Notes: generated by a model not told the origin, from the sequence alone. DNA of 64,000 nucleotides from Mya arenaria (GCF_026914265.1 NC_069138.1:31174262-31238261); one strand, 5' to 3'; shown: positions 44,476 through 58,800, counted from the first letter of the stretch. Numbers and translations: made by a program.

Positions 44476-45400
44476 GGCGATTGAATTTCTTTAATGAAAC
44501 ATTGACTATGACACAAACTGCGTGAATCCACAAATAATGCATTTGTAAATTTGATCAACAATAGTTCCAATAATAAAATTAAGTTGGCTTCAAAACGTAA
44601 TTAAAAGAGTCAACCATTTTATGCAATTATCTGAATGATGTTTTTTTTTTAATTTCTAGCTTACAGAATGAATAAGGACTGGAGTTAAAAACATATATAT
44701 TTCAGTGGATTTTTTAACTTGTAAGATACTACGTTTGAAGTATTCTATTCGCGAAATTTCTTTTACAGTTACAGTATAAATAATTACCATATATGACTGG
44801 GTTTTTTTCAGAATCTAAAGGAAATCATTTCGATAAATTATGGCTGTTTTCGGATTGGAGCACGACCCAGAGAACAGATCCGAATAGAATCACGTGAATG
44901 GAGTACGGATTTCCGTGCAATTTATGAACGACGACAGATAAAAACCATCGCTGCTAGAAAGGAAGAAAAAAAAATATGAGATAGTAATATCATTTCTATG
45001 TTTTATCTGTTAAACACTAGCGCACGGGAGTCGCTTCATGCCAGCCCGGGACTTTTATTGAAACACCAGATCTCTAATGTCCATGTTTAAACGGATATAG
45101 TCGCCGTTTTCCAACAGTTAAAAATAAAACAAAAACTAAAGCTTGTTTACGATTTCAATAAAACCTTCAAACGAACCATATCGATATCATTTTGTAAAAT
45201 AATAAGAAAATGATTTCAGTGGCTCTCACGCGTTTTGATATCACCGCAAACGATTTTTCAAGAATGTTGTACTTGTTTGCACATATAAATATCAGAAATA
45301 AATGTAAAACTCTACTTCACGTGTTCCATCTAAGCATTCTTGAATATATATTCCTCAATCAAATGAATACGTCGCTTACTCGACCATCAAAGGACTAATG
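44476..45400. other. 3' flank of copy c
   Basis: Alignable with the DNA after copy b, but without the fold-back insertion. No gene; probable 3' UTR near the start. Confidence 0.5.
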
Positions 45401-47370
45401 TTGTCAACAAACACCAGAAATGAAGTCGAATGAAACAACACAATAATTTTACCCGATGTTTGCAATTGTTGGGGTCTATCCTTACCTCAATTGGCTGCAC
45501 CCTAGTGGGGTGGCTTCTTCTGTAGATAACTTATTCGTATTGGATTAACCCGCAGCCACGTTCAACTCATCGACGAGGTTAAAGGTATAAACACTTCACT
45601 GCAGTCAATAACTTACGTTCACTAGAATATGTGTACACATGTTTAGGTATTCTAACATGGTCTCAAATAATTTGTTCAGTATACAGGCAACTGCCTGGGT
45701 TGGTAGTGGGTGTTTGTGTGTGTGTGTGTGTGGGGATGTTTGAATTCATTTTTTTTGCTGTATTGCAAGACGTTCGTGCTCCATCAAAAATTCTTACATT
45801 GATATAAAGAGTAATAATTTAATGAGCACAGAAATAAATTGCTGGGATGGTATACAAGTGTATCTGATTTTGCATAAGAAATACGCGGTACGTTCTTATT
45901 GGGTAACAAATTGCATTTTGTTAAATAAAAACATGCCTTACAGCCCGTGTCTTTCTTACACTTTTATTAACGCACGCACGCTTATTCTGATTCAGCCTCA
46001 CACAAAAACTGCATAAAACTTCCTCGCCCAACATAAAAGGTGTTTAAACATAGAAAAATCGACCGTATAGTGCTCACAGCCAAGTGCACCAACCGTCGAA
46101 AATAAAAAAAATATATATGCAAAAAATTCAATGAAAAATAGCTTAAATAGGTACAAGAAAGGTGCACTTTGACTAAAAAACACAGTTTCAAGTCACGCAA
46201 TTTTCTATTTTCACTTTGTAAACAAGCAATCGTTCAGCTTATACATTCAATAACTTTTTTGTTAATGCCTCTAGAAACATGGAAATATCCTCCCAAAACA
46301 CTAAAATCTCTTCGAACACCGCCAATTTAATCCGCATCACACATTTCCCTCACTTAAAATTCGGAAAACACAAAACACGTTGGACCCCCTGAAAACAGTC
46401 TCACAGGACTACACATTATTTTACACAATGATATTCCAGGTTTTGCTGAAGCAATGCATACTATCAACTGGTCGAAATTCAACCAATGCCATTCAAATCT
46501 TAAAGAAAGGTTGTCAAAGCAAACCTGGAAATACCGTGCCGTATCCCTCACCTCCATCACATGTAACACGTTTAACATATAGACAGCAGAACAATCGTAA
46601 AAAGGCACATGAACCGTCACCCAATCCTCACAGATGCCCAGCATGGCGTTTGGAAATGGAGATCATGTGATGCCCAGCTTATACTTACCAACCAGGTTAT
46701 AGCCAACACCATTGACAACATGGGTCAGACATATCTGATCTTGTTGATTTTTTTTCCAAGGCGTTCGATGAAGTATCCCACCAACGCCTGAGACCTTTCA
46801 AAGTTCTTATGGAGTACGTAACAACTTACAGAATTACAATGTAGATTAGTAGCGTTCATGATGGTCGGATTCAACAAGTGAACATGGATGAGAGAACATA
46901 TCTACCCTGACACCAGTATAAAAAGGTGTCCAACACGCGTCCTAGATTCGTTGCTGTTCCTCCTGTATATTAATGACTTCCCAAACTACACCAAACCTGA
47001 ATAACCAGCTAGATTCTTCACGGATGACTGGGTTTTGAAGCCACATCAAGTCGAAAGAAGATACATGTACCTATGAAACAAGATCTCGATGGCCACCAAC
47101 GCTGGGATAAATACTTGCTTATGGAAATCCACCCCCTGTATTACCACGTAATCGAAATTACTATATTAACTCTGTAACATAGAAAACAAACAACATTCCG
47201 ACCCTGCCGTCAACGTAAAATTCAGTCGAAGACAAAGGGTTTCTGCAAAATAACCCTGCTGAAGCCTCTCATGTAATACGCCAACGTCATCTGAGACGCT
47301 TTCACGGATACAAGATTACATTATGTCATTAAATGGACTACGTACTTCAGTGGGGTCGAGGTGTTAGTAC
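45400..47370 (+). mobile_element. Degraded LINE (CR1/L2-like) fragment 2
   Basis: It matches fragment 1 in order and content: the phrases read as 'aatcctcacagatgcccagc', 'caacaccattgacaacatgg' and 'tcccaccaacgcc' recur. Heavily mutated, with no open frame of any length. A (GT)n run lies near 45714-45737. Its location after copy c mirrors fragment 1 after copy b, so it was duplicated with the gene. Confidence 0.65.
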
Positions 47371-47508
47371 AGTATTGAAAGAAAGAAATGACGGTCGGAT
47401 TCATGCTCATACTGAACATTTCCCTCGTAGGCCGGGTTTGAACACGGAGAAGGTAGTGTTAGCCCGCGAAGGAATGATCTAGCATAGCAAACATTACCGC
47501 CCTGGCCC

Positions 47509-48062
47509 CAATTTCTCGAAACTTCTTAAGTCTCTTATAACAGGATTAAGCTAAACTCACTATCTTTGTTTTTCAATAAGTTGCATTATATTTACTTCTT
47601 TAAAGCTGCACTCTCATAGATTGAACGTTTTGATAACTTTCTTATTTTTTGTCTTGGGACGAGCCAGTTTTTGCGACAATCCATGAAAACCAGTCATATA
47701 AGACTGCTGATTTTTTTTGATCGCACATTTTTATATTTAAGTTCAAAAAATGATGTTTATGCATTTTTCTTAAACCGTTAGTAACGGTTTAAGCCATATA
47801 ACATTATTTTTTAAACGGAAATATGATTTTTGTCAGCAATTTTTTATCATTGATTTGCAGATATTTACGCAAAAATTTGCTCTTTCCAAAACAAAAAATT
47901 AAAAAGTTGTAAAAATGGTATATCTGTGAGAGTGCAGCTTTAAGAGTTTTTATACTTTAGATAGGAATTATCTGTATGTTAATTACATTCAACCATTTTT
48001 AATTAATCAAAATTCAATTAAAGTATGTGTTTTGGCTAATTGAAATAAGAAATTTGGGCCAG
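47509..48062. mobile_element. Older MITE with a family-2 MITE nested inside
   Basis: The outer termini are 'ggccccaatttctcgaaac' (about 47512) and '...aagaaatttgggcca' (about 48050). The inner element, 47600-47943, has TTAA plus 'agctgcactctcat' and 'tgtgagagtgcagctttaa', the ends of family 2. The nesting shows that family 2 was active later than the outer family. Confidence 0.65.
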
Positions 48063-48626
48063 ATGTTCAAAGAGCACATAGTTTACAAGGTTGCACACGA
48101 TAACCCTATCGTCAAGGGAAAGAACCACTACGTATACCGTTAGCAGTCCGTTTAATAGTATAATGTAGTCTTGAAAGCGCCTGTCAAAATCGTAAAGCGT
48201 TTTGTGATACTGATAAAAACTTTACACGACTAAATTATTTATTTTTGCAGTTTCTGTTACATATTTCTTTGTTTTTCACCATATATGAGGTGTCATGCGA
48301 AAGAACACCTCTTTTAACGACCGGGTGACTATAAATCTCGGGTTTGACCCTAGCCGCAGTTTCAGTGAGACTGGGAAAAGCAAGTCTATCACCAGGGTAT
48401 GTCGTTCATGTATTTTGTGCATATGTTTTGATATGTTTATATATGTATTCACCGCTGCAAGATTGTCATGGTAGGGATAGACACCTTCTTTGGCATAGGC
48501 CGAAATTTGGTAATTGGATAAAAGTGATTTTTTTCAAAGTTTTCTATTTTTGTTTTCCCAGACTTCACTCAAAAATTAAATTAAATCATTGTTTATGTTA
48601 TGGGTTTAAATTTCCCATAAGTAAAA

Positions 48627-48962
48627 GGCCATGCCCCAAAATCACAAATGTCAATCTCAATCTCAACTCATTTCACCACATGAAAGGATAGTATGATACA
48701 AACTATTGAATGTTTTTAATACTTAAAAAACTTGTTTTCTCATAGAATATTAATATATTTGAATAATTGTTCAAAACATTGAGCTGTACTCAATCACATT
48801 TTGTTCTTAAGATTTATTTTCTTTGGAATTATAAGCAAAGTTTTTAATCAACATATTTTATTAGAGAATACGTTTTCAATAGGTGAACAAACTTACATGA
48901 TTTTTAAGGTTGTATGCTATGTGGTTAAATTAACATTAATATTTTTGTGATATTAGGGCCAG
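48627..48962. mobile_element. Diverged relative of the fold-back element at 38988-39411
   Basis: It shares 'tctcaatctcaactcattt' and an end '...tgatattagggcc' with the 38988 element. Arms are more diverged, so this insertion is older. Confidence 0.5.
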
Positions 48963-49836
48963 GCCTCCTCTAAAAAAGCCCTGCATGGACATTTATAACC
49001 CCCATACATACTCATTTTCTATAATAACATATTTTAATTGTCATGTTTTGTGATAGCCTTGGTGTCCTCGTCAACATCATTGTTGTTGCAGACTGGGAAC
49101 ACTTCCAACCTTGGCCATAACTTATAAGTATTAAATATGTTAAAATGGAACTTAGTTCACATCATTGTAGAGACAAAACACTCACATGTGTAACAAGAGA
49201 ATGACTAGGATTAATGAAAATTGCTTTGAAATGGATGAGGGATTTTTCTTTCATTTAAGGCTTATTATCCCTCATTCACTAACTTCAAAGTTGAGTTCTT
49301 AATATCACATATATATGATGCTATGAAGATACACATATAAATCGACACGTGTCCCTGTATTTCAGTTGTAGTCTGCGTTTGTCAGAGGACAGCGGTAAAA
49401 TTACCAGCAGAGTTTCACGTGACAAAACACACACATGTGTAACAAGAGAATGACTACATAACTCTTACTCTAATAATTATTGAGTTATTCCCCTTTTCCA
49501 CTGATAAAAGATGGCATCTGCATCCCTTAAACTTGTTTATACTTGGAACAATTTTTTCAGGGATTTTATTAAGTCATGAAAGTGACAGATTGTTTAATTT
49601 TAAATCCATAAAGTATGCCGATCATCCTTTTAGCTTGTTGGGTACATCAAGATATATACACTGTACACATGTAGCTAAAATGTTCCGTTGTGTTCAACTT
49701 TGAGTACACCAGCATGAAAAGAGAAATTTTATAGGTACAGCATTGTTAAAGGATGTATCATCTGTTGTTTCATCAACACTACTCAAAAGGATTACAACAG
49801 CATCCATTTAACTTTTAACCATTATGTATCTTATAG
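48963..49836. other. Upstream flank or intron of MAN1B1
   Basis: The expected 5' exon of MAN1B1 is not recognisable here. A direct repeat ('acatgtgtaacaagagaatg' at about 49183 and 49433) is present. Confidence 0.4.
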
Positions 49837-52800
49837 GCATGGCGAAGGTTATCTAGTCTCCAGAGGACTGTGATCCTGCTGCTGGTGTGTGTGGCATGCA
49901 TGTGTGCAGTATACTACTCACCGGTGTTCCAGATGGAGGTAGGCAGACCACGTGCACAGACCAAAGACCATCCAATCGACATGCTGCCACCAGGTATGAC
50001 AAGGATTTGTTCATACAATTCAACTTCTTAAAAAAAGCGATGATGGAATAGCGAAAGCATAGGTTATTATTGCAGTTGCAAAGGGTTGTCCACATTCATG
50101 TAATATATAAAAATACATCGGCATGTTAGTTTTGGTAGAAATGTAAAAAGTAATATCCTAATGTCGTCAAGAATGAAATGTTTCATTCATAAATTATATT
50201 CATATTCCTGGATGCTAATAAATCTCTGATATTCAGTGCGTATTAGTAATAATACCGGTAAGTTTTTTGGGGGCTACATGAGGACTGTGACATTTTCTGT
50301 TTAAGGTTGGAAGCCACCAGAAGCACCAAGGAATCCTGTAGTGATGAATTCAGGAAACAGAGATGAGGTGTGTATTATTTATACATTATATGATTCATTT
50401 TTTTTTTCAACACAAACAAGGGTCCTTTGTGTTCCTACATGATCATCGAATATTCTGTGAAAGTTTTGTTTTGCATACTGCAGTGCTCCAGCTAAACCTT
50501 TACAGCAGGGTGGGGCATCCTGCTGCCCATTTCCACCATCAACCTGCTACCTTTTACTACATCCTGCTGTGTCATTTTGTTTCACAGAGTCAATTTTCAG
50601 AAATAAGTATAAAATAATAAATATACGTAATTTTGACACTGAAGTAAATATACCAGCTAAGGTATTCATAACAAACTATTAGTATTGAAAGTACATGTAG
50701 TTGCAACACTAAGAATTGAACATTGGCCCTTGCAAGTGCCTAATTAAAGCTCATTCAATCCACATCAAAAGTGCCCTTTCTGGCCTTGCACCCTGCCCTT
50801 TTCAAATCCCGGCTGGAGCACTGTCATACTTTTGGGACAATCATTGTTTCTTTTTGTCTGAAGATAAAAGTTTCTTTCTATAAGACTCCATTCTTATCAT
50901 ATAATGTTTAAAATTGTGTAAGGTCTCTGCAATGATTTCAACTTAATTTCACTTGCTGTTAAATGAGTCTTTTACATTAATTACTGGTACTGAACAACAA
51001 CTTTCACATACCCCTTCAAAATGAAAAAAGCAAAGATATTATATTGAAAACTGAGCTGATCAATAGAATAGGTTAAGGATTGTATAGAATTTCATGTACA
51101 CAATGTCACAGTACCACTTGTATCTTATTCCTTCTGTACCAATGCAGGAAGAGGCTAAGGTGGTAGATTTCCCCCTGAAGGTTGACAAGGAGGAGAAACA
51201 GGAGCAAATTCACAACCCCATGGAGAACAAGCCAGCTGATAAGCCCCTTGCTGACCAGGTATGTGTAATCTTTAAATTAATAGGTAGAATTCACAGTTTC
51301 ATTGCAAGTTTTCTTGTTAACATTTAGTGCATTTAAAGGTTAAAAAAGTTACCTAAATTCAGTCAAGAAATTAAGATGTTCTTGAAGGAGCTTGAATACA
51401 ATTTTATTAATTTAATTATGAGATAAAACAGACAAGCCCAATGATATAAAAATATTACAAATTCCGGATTTTATTTGCAAACTTAGGCTTGATTTGCTGA
51501 TTATTTCCTTAAATCAAGTGCTACATGTACATACAAGTTCAATCTAAGCATGTAGAATGAATGGTTTCAATGCATCACTGACCTATCTTCCATGGTTTCA
51601 ATGCATCACTGACCTATCTTCCATGGTTTCAATGCATCACTGACCTATCTTCCATGGTTTCAATGCATCACTGACCTATCTTCCATGGTTTCAATGCATC
51701 ACTGACCTATCTTCCATGGTTTCAATGCATCACTGACCTATCTTTCATGGTTTCAATGCATCACTGACCTATCTTTCATGGCTTCAATGCATCACTGACC
51801 TATCTTTCATGGCTTCAATGCATCACTGACCTATCTTCCATGGTTTCAATGCATCACTGACCTATCTTCCATGGTTTCAATGCATCACTGACCTATCTTC
51901 CATGGTTTCAATGCATCACTGACCTATCTTCCATGGTTTCAATGCATCACTGACCTATCTTCCATGGTTTCAATGCATCACTGACCTATCTTCCATGGTT
52001 TCAATGCATCACTGACCTATCTTCCATGGTTTCAATGCATCACTGACCTATCTTCCATGGTTTCAATGCATCACTGACCTATCTTCCATGGTTTCAATGC
52101 ATCACTGACCTATCTTCCATGGTTTCAATGCATCACTGACCTATCTTTCATGGTTTCAATGCATCACTGACCTATCTTCCATGGTTTCAATGCATCACTG
52201 ACCTATCTTCCATGGTTTCAATGCATCACTGACCTATCTTTCATGGTTTCAATGCATCACTGACCTATCTTCCATGGTTTCAATGCATCACTGACCTATC
52301 TTCCATGGTTTCAATGCATCACTGACCTATCTTCCATGGTTTCAATGCATCACTGACCTATCTTCCATGGTTTCAATGCATCACTGACCTATCTTCCATG
52401 GTTTCAATGCATCACTGACTTTTCTTGAGTAATCAAAAAGGTAAAAAAACAACAATGGAAAAGAATGCAGCTGATACACCTCTGGCTGACCAGGTGATAT
52501 AATGCAGACAATGATCAACCTATGAAATAGGAATTTGATCTTGGGGCCTGTTTCATACATATCTTAGTCATAAAATGAAATAATCTTATATATTTATATT
52601 CATTATTTTGATATATATTTATAACAAAATAAACTAAAGCTGGTAACATTGCTGAGAAAACAAAAAGAATTACATGTAGCTGGTGTGGTTTGTGACATTG
52701 TATACAGTTTTTAAATTATTAAAGTTGCGACAGATCCTTCATTGAAATTTAAATGGGTCTATAAATGCAGCAAAGCCAAATTTACATGATTTTGTATTTT

Positions 52801-55800
52801 TGTGTTGTCCTTCACAAAGATTTTTTTCAGATAGTGATATTTGATACATTTAAAGCAATTTCAAGGCCTATTATTGATTCTAGAAAGTTTTTAAATCTGA
52901 AAACATGTTATAAAATGACAATTTATAAATAGTGTGTTTGGCGTAACCTACCGACTTACAAAAATAAAAAAAAATTGTAAGCCTTTTCAGTGTTCAAAAT
53001 GTTTGTTTTGTTTCTCACAACGGAATAAAGGGGTTGTTGGAATTTTTTTTTAATAAACATACAAAAAACTACTGACATGTACACAACAAACATGTATATA
53101 ATGGATCAAAGGTGATACTTTACGTTTTTTTACAGCAGGTGGAGGTGGACAAATCTAATGGACCAGGCCGGAGGTTCGAAGCTGTTGTGGAGTATGACTA
53201 CTTCAATAGTGAGTGTACATGTATTAAAGTTGTATAAGCAGTGAGTTTACATGTATTAAAGTTGTATAAGCAGTGAGTTTACATGTATTAAAGTTGTTTA
53301 AGCAGTGAGTTTACATGTACCGTATTAAAGTTGTATAAGCAGTGAGTTTACATGTATTAAAGTTGTTTAAGCAGTGAGTTTACATGTATTGAAGTTGTAT
53401 AAGCAGTGTCAGTTTACATGTTAATTTGTATAAGCATTGAGGAGTTCAAAGCTTATTAAAATTGTATAAGCATTGAGGAGTTCACGTGTATTTAATTGGT
53501 TATGCATTGAGGAGTTATTATCGGCTATTTCATTGGTCAGAAAATTCTATTGAATATTCAAGATTTTTGACATTTCCCTAGCCAATTTGCCCAGGGTATC
53601 ATATAGGTTATGATATGCTGGGGTGCAAAGGATGTTGCTATACAGGCTAAATTCCATTAAGAATTTCAGAATGGCAGTGTTAACATCCTTGCTATCAGTT
53701 TAGGAAGTTTTTCTCTGAAATGTGGAGCTTTAAGTCACTCCACTATTTTTCCACTATTATGTTCAAAACTAAATAACTATAGCTTGCCTAATCCACAAAT
53801 TTATGTTAAATTAATTCATTTTACCTTAAGGCTGATTGAAAATGTGACCATAAAAGTAACATTGACACCAAGTTTGGATATTTGAACTTCCATTAATCTT
53901 CACTTTTGGAAGTTTTCTCCAAGTTTTTGTACTTCCAATGACTCAATTTTTGGAAGTTTTGGCCCATTTTTAGGAAGTAATATACTTGAAAACTGACTTT
54001 TAATATATTAGCCCTGTGTTTAATTTTAGTACACATCCATTTTATTGCCAAAGGCAAAATTTATAAAAGGTAGCATCCTCATTTATGTCTCTCTTGTCAA
54101 TAAACTGACCTAACCCTTCCTGTTTATGTGACATTATCTTTAAACATCTGTCCACTGGCCTATATTTTTTTCAGATATTTTATGTTTCTGGACCATAAAC
54201 ATTTGGGAAGTAAAACCAGAAAGTTTTAAAAAGTTATCTTGTAAAAATAACAGATTACACCACTTTTTAGCACTTATATCCAAATTCAAAGTTGAATTTA
54301 AAGAAAATTAACAATGTTTTAACTTAACAATGTATATTTATAACCATTTAATTTAATAAATTTACCGCTAGGAATCAATATGCATTCTATTCAAGTCAGT
54401 CACAGGAGAAGGCATTCTACAAGTTTTGTTGCCATGGAAACCATATGATATCTTGAACAATGCAATGTTCTACATAAAATTTCCTAATGAAGAAGTTAAT
54501 TGGTGAAATAAATTCTAAAACTACCTCTTGTGATGACAGTATTCTCTTATCTGATATTGTTAGTGACCTTGCACCAAATACAGTTATTTTATTTCAATTG
54601 TTAGAATTGTGGTAAATGAAATATGATTTTTGTGCTGCAGTGTATTTTTTTTTACCTAAGACGAGGTCAGAATTGAGCTCTATTATACAATTCCAAAAAG
54701 AATTAAAAAATGCAGAAGTGGTAGCATAATAAACAAATCTAAGTAATTATATATTTTCACATCATTTTGTCTTTTGGCTATTGGAATTGCTTTGGTCAAA
54801 TTGTTATAAAAGCCATCATTATTAGATAAATATTGACCAATCATTTAGCATTTTGGCTGACTTTATCAAAATTGAAGATTTAACCAGTTTTATACAATTA
54901 GCTACACAACTATAGTATTAAACAATGCAATACATTCTTTCCAGGTAATCGTCAGAACAATGCACAACAGAAAGCAATTATCGAGGCATTCAAGGAGTGC
55001 TGGGAAGCGTACAAAAAACACGCCTGGGGTCATGATGAGTTCCATCCTATATCTAAGAGGTTTTCTGAGTGGTTTGGTGTGGGATTGACCATCATCGACT
55101 CCATAGATACAGCCATTATCATGGGTCTGAAAGATGGTGAGTTTGATTGATAAAAAAATGTTAGGTTTTAGCTGGTCTTGTTTAGTGCAAGCTTTACCTT
55201 GTCCATTACCCCAAAACATATAGAAATATTCAAACAAGACATGGCGCACATGAGGCCAGAGACAATAACCACTGGCTTTAATTCTTGTCGAGTTATGCCC
55301 CTGGTTTTTGCTCCACGGCGCTCTCGTGATTTTCAGTCCTTACATACCAAATAGGCAAATACACCTAAATTAACGATGTAATATTATTGTATTCAAATAG
55401 GCAATTTCTCAGTTAACAATTGTTAGGTCCGCCCGGTTAGCTCAATCGGTAGAGCATTGGACTGTGAATCTGACAACCCGGGCTCGATTCCCGGGCGGAC
55501 CAGGTCACTTCTGTTGTGATTGGTTATGAAATGCTTTCTGCGACCAATCACACTGTACCACTGCCCCTGGCATGTGCAGAAGTAGTCAGTTCCTTGCAGA
55601 AGGGAAGGCACCTAGTACTGGTTCTGCCCAGGATGGGTGTGCGGTGGTTGAACTGTCACTCTGGGACCCTTCAATGTGCTCACACCGGGACCCGGAGTAT
55701 AAACTACTTACACCACCACCTAACAATTGTTAGTCACAAGGAGACCAATAATATAAATAATATATTAAGTGTATTGCATCAGCGTTTCATTTTGAAACCT

Positions 55801-58800
55801 TGACTTACATGGTTGATATTTCCTGATGAATTTGACATGATCATGAATCGCCCATATTATTATATGAATATAAAAGCCATGGAAAACAAATGCATATGGA
55901 AATGCAGTCATTATAAGTCAATTCTTTTGTTTTATGAATATATTAAAAAGTGACAATATTTTTCCTTTTTTGCAGAGTATGAGGAGGCCCGGGAGTTTGT
56001 AGCGAAGGACCTGTCACTGGACCGTGACCAGGACGTGAACTTGTTTGAGATCACAATCAGGGTCCTGGGAGGCATGCTGAGCTCATATCATCTCACTGGG
56101 GATAACCTCTTTAAGGAGAAGGCTGTATGTTGTTTTTTATATTATACAATCTGTCCTGGGGCTGTATTCAAAAACCAACTTCAATCTAACTTAAAGTTAA
56201 TAATAGAATCCAAGTGTTTTGATTGGACTGTTAAATAAATAAACCAATGGACAAAATGGAATCACTGAGGCATTTCTAAGGATAAGGATAATTATTATAT
56301 TGAATACAACTATATCGACTGATATCAAGTTTGATTAAAATAAGCATCTCTGGTAGGCATGCTGAGTGCCTACTATCTCACTGTGGATAACCTAATTGAG
56401 GAAAAAGCAATATGATAGTTGGTTTATCATATATAAAAGATAGGTTATAACTTATGATAATTATATATGTTTAATATCAATTGTTTGGAGGTATGCTGAG
56501 TTCTCATCATTTCCCTTGGGATTACCTCTTCAAAAATGTGGTAATATTATTTTCATTGAAATGTCAGGTTCATAAGAAGCTTGGTGAATGTTTATAACCA
56601 TGTAGTGGACATGTACCGTGTGGAATTGTTTAAAAAAAGGTGATATTGTGTTGTTTTGTATTTAAAGCATATCTAGCCATTCTATGGCAAATTATTAAAC
56701 AAATCTCTTTGAAAACAAACAGAATTGCAAAGGAACATACCACGTAAATAGAAAAACCTATGACTCAGTTGTTAAGTTTAAAATGATGCTTTAACTAGCG
56801 AAGTCAAATTGAAATTTCTTTCTAATTACAGAAAGAGCTGGGTGACCGGTTATTGCCATGTTTCAACTCCCCGTCCCGGGTGCCGTACTCGGACGTGAAC
56901 CTGCGCTCTGGTGTGGCTCATGCACCGCGCTGGGGTCCGGACAGCAGCACCTCCGAGGTTACAACAATACAGCTTGAGTTCAGGGATCTGTCAGCTGTCA
57001 CAGGCGATCCAAAATATAGAGTACGTTTAGATGTTAACATTTATGTGAAATCTGTCTTGTATTGGATAGTGGATAATGTTTGTAATTGGCAATATGCAGC
57101 TTTAAGTTTCCAAACCTCCAGGACAGCAAATTTAATCCATAGTTTTTAGAAACGAGACGAATTGTGGAAAAGATGACAAACAACCTTGTTAAGCTTAAGG
57201 CAAATAATGTCAATCTTATAGTGGATTGTCTGGTAATGTATGTTCATGATGTTTGTATTATATAGAAAATACATGTATATTTCAGTATATTACTATACAA
57301 ATGTGTTGTAGCTTTATGTTCTTTTATCTAGCAAGGATATCTTTAGCACCAATATTTTCTACTCATCTGTATATTTAGGAAGCAGTAGACGAAGTATACA
57401 GCCACGTCCACAGCGAGCCCAAGAAAGACGGGCTGGTGCCAATCTTCATCAACGCCCAGACTGGAAAGCTGCGTAACTCTGCAACCATCAGTGTTGGGGC
57501 ACGCGGAGACAGCTACTACGAATACCTGCTTAAACAGTGGCTTCAGACAGGCAAGACTGAGGACAAGTAAGCAGTTGGTTATTTTTCTTAGTGTTATAAC
57601 AGCTTAAGATTGTACAATCCTTCTATTTTGCAGATCTTTTCTTGTCATTTGTAGTATTGTTACTATCTTAGATATTGCACATACTGTAAAATGCCTCTCT
57701 GGCATAGAGGTTAGGGCATACGCCTAAAGAGTAGGAGGTTAAAGATTCGCTGACCCAGTTTTATAATGCAAAGGGAATTAAGCCCTGTCTGGTGTTATTA
57801 ATCAATTTCTGCATTTATGATCAAGCCAATCATGTATGTAAAATACTTGTATGTTTGCACTTCAATGTGCCGGTACACTTTAACAATCACCACTAAACTT
57901 TATTTAATGTAATCAAGGTGTGCATTACACTGTATAAAATAACAGAAGGGAGAACAATACACTTTAAGTGAAAAAGTTCTCTGTAGCTCTGTAGGACAAT
58001 GAAACTAGCAGATTGTGCTTGACCCCTATCATCTCAATCAACATTTTTTGGTTGAAAAGGTTGACTAAGGACAAGGATCTCCACTATCAGGCTGAAGATA
58101 GCCCCTATTGTATTGGGGGTTAAAGGTCTATGCCACCGTTCAAAGGCCGTATTGTATTTGGGTCAAAGGTCAAGGTCACTATGAAAGGTTTTATGAATAA
58201 CTTGATCCACACAATAACTGGAGAACATTTTGGCAAAAGATCATGTAACTCAATCAATAGGTTGCCCTAGCCCTACAGTTTTGGGGTCAGTAGGTCAAAG
58301 ATCAAGTTTATAGTCATTTTTTTAAAAAATGTATGCCCTTGGAGAGGGGCGACACTATTATAAACAAACACTTATTTATTTTTCTATAAACAAGATGAAG
58401 GGTGGGGTATTGTAGTGATATAGGTGTCTGCCACTCCCTCAAGATGGGTGTGTTCTCCATAAGGGAAAACAAAAAAAATCAGTTTCAGAGTAGTGTCTAG
58501 TTTAAAAATTGTTCAAATTGTGTTGAAAAGGTACCAAAAAGAGCTAAGCCAATACTGACAAATATTTTTTAACAGCTTTAATATCAGGTCGGAGGCCTTG
58601 ATTAGCAAAAAAGAAAACACCTCTTGCTTATGTTATTATTTTCACTTGTCAATAAATATATAACTGTGAAAAGCATCAGTAAGGTATGTATGTTTCCCTC
58701 ACTTCAGGTACAAGTTTGACTACTTGGAGGCTGTGAACGGCATGAAGCAACACCTGTTCAAAAAGTCTGAGCCTTCCAAGCTCACATACCTTGGAGAACT

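Noticed and set aside
44252-44542. Minus-strand 96-residue open frame over exon 4 of copy c
   Set aside because: Antisense shadow of the DUF4773-like exon; the sense strand has conserved splice sites and cysteines.
48344-48691. Possible first exon of MAN1B1
   Set aside because: The frame lacks an ATG, and the sequence around 'cgggtttgaccctagccgc' looks like a worn tRNA-derived B box; no anchor-proximal similarity.
51561-52420. CRISPR-like array
   Set aside because: Units abut with no unique spacers, and the genome is animal; it is a minisatellite.
55427-55503. A tRNA gene (His-like anticodon loop 'ctgtgaa')
   Set aside because: A and B boxes are good, but the acceptor and D arm do not fold with normal spacing, and target duplications enclose a 294-bp unit, so it is a SINE head.
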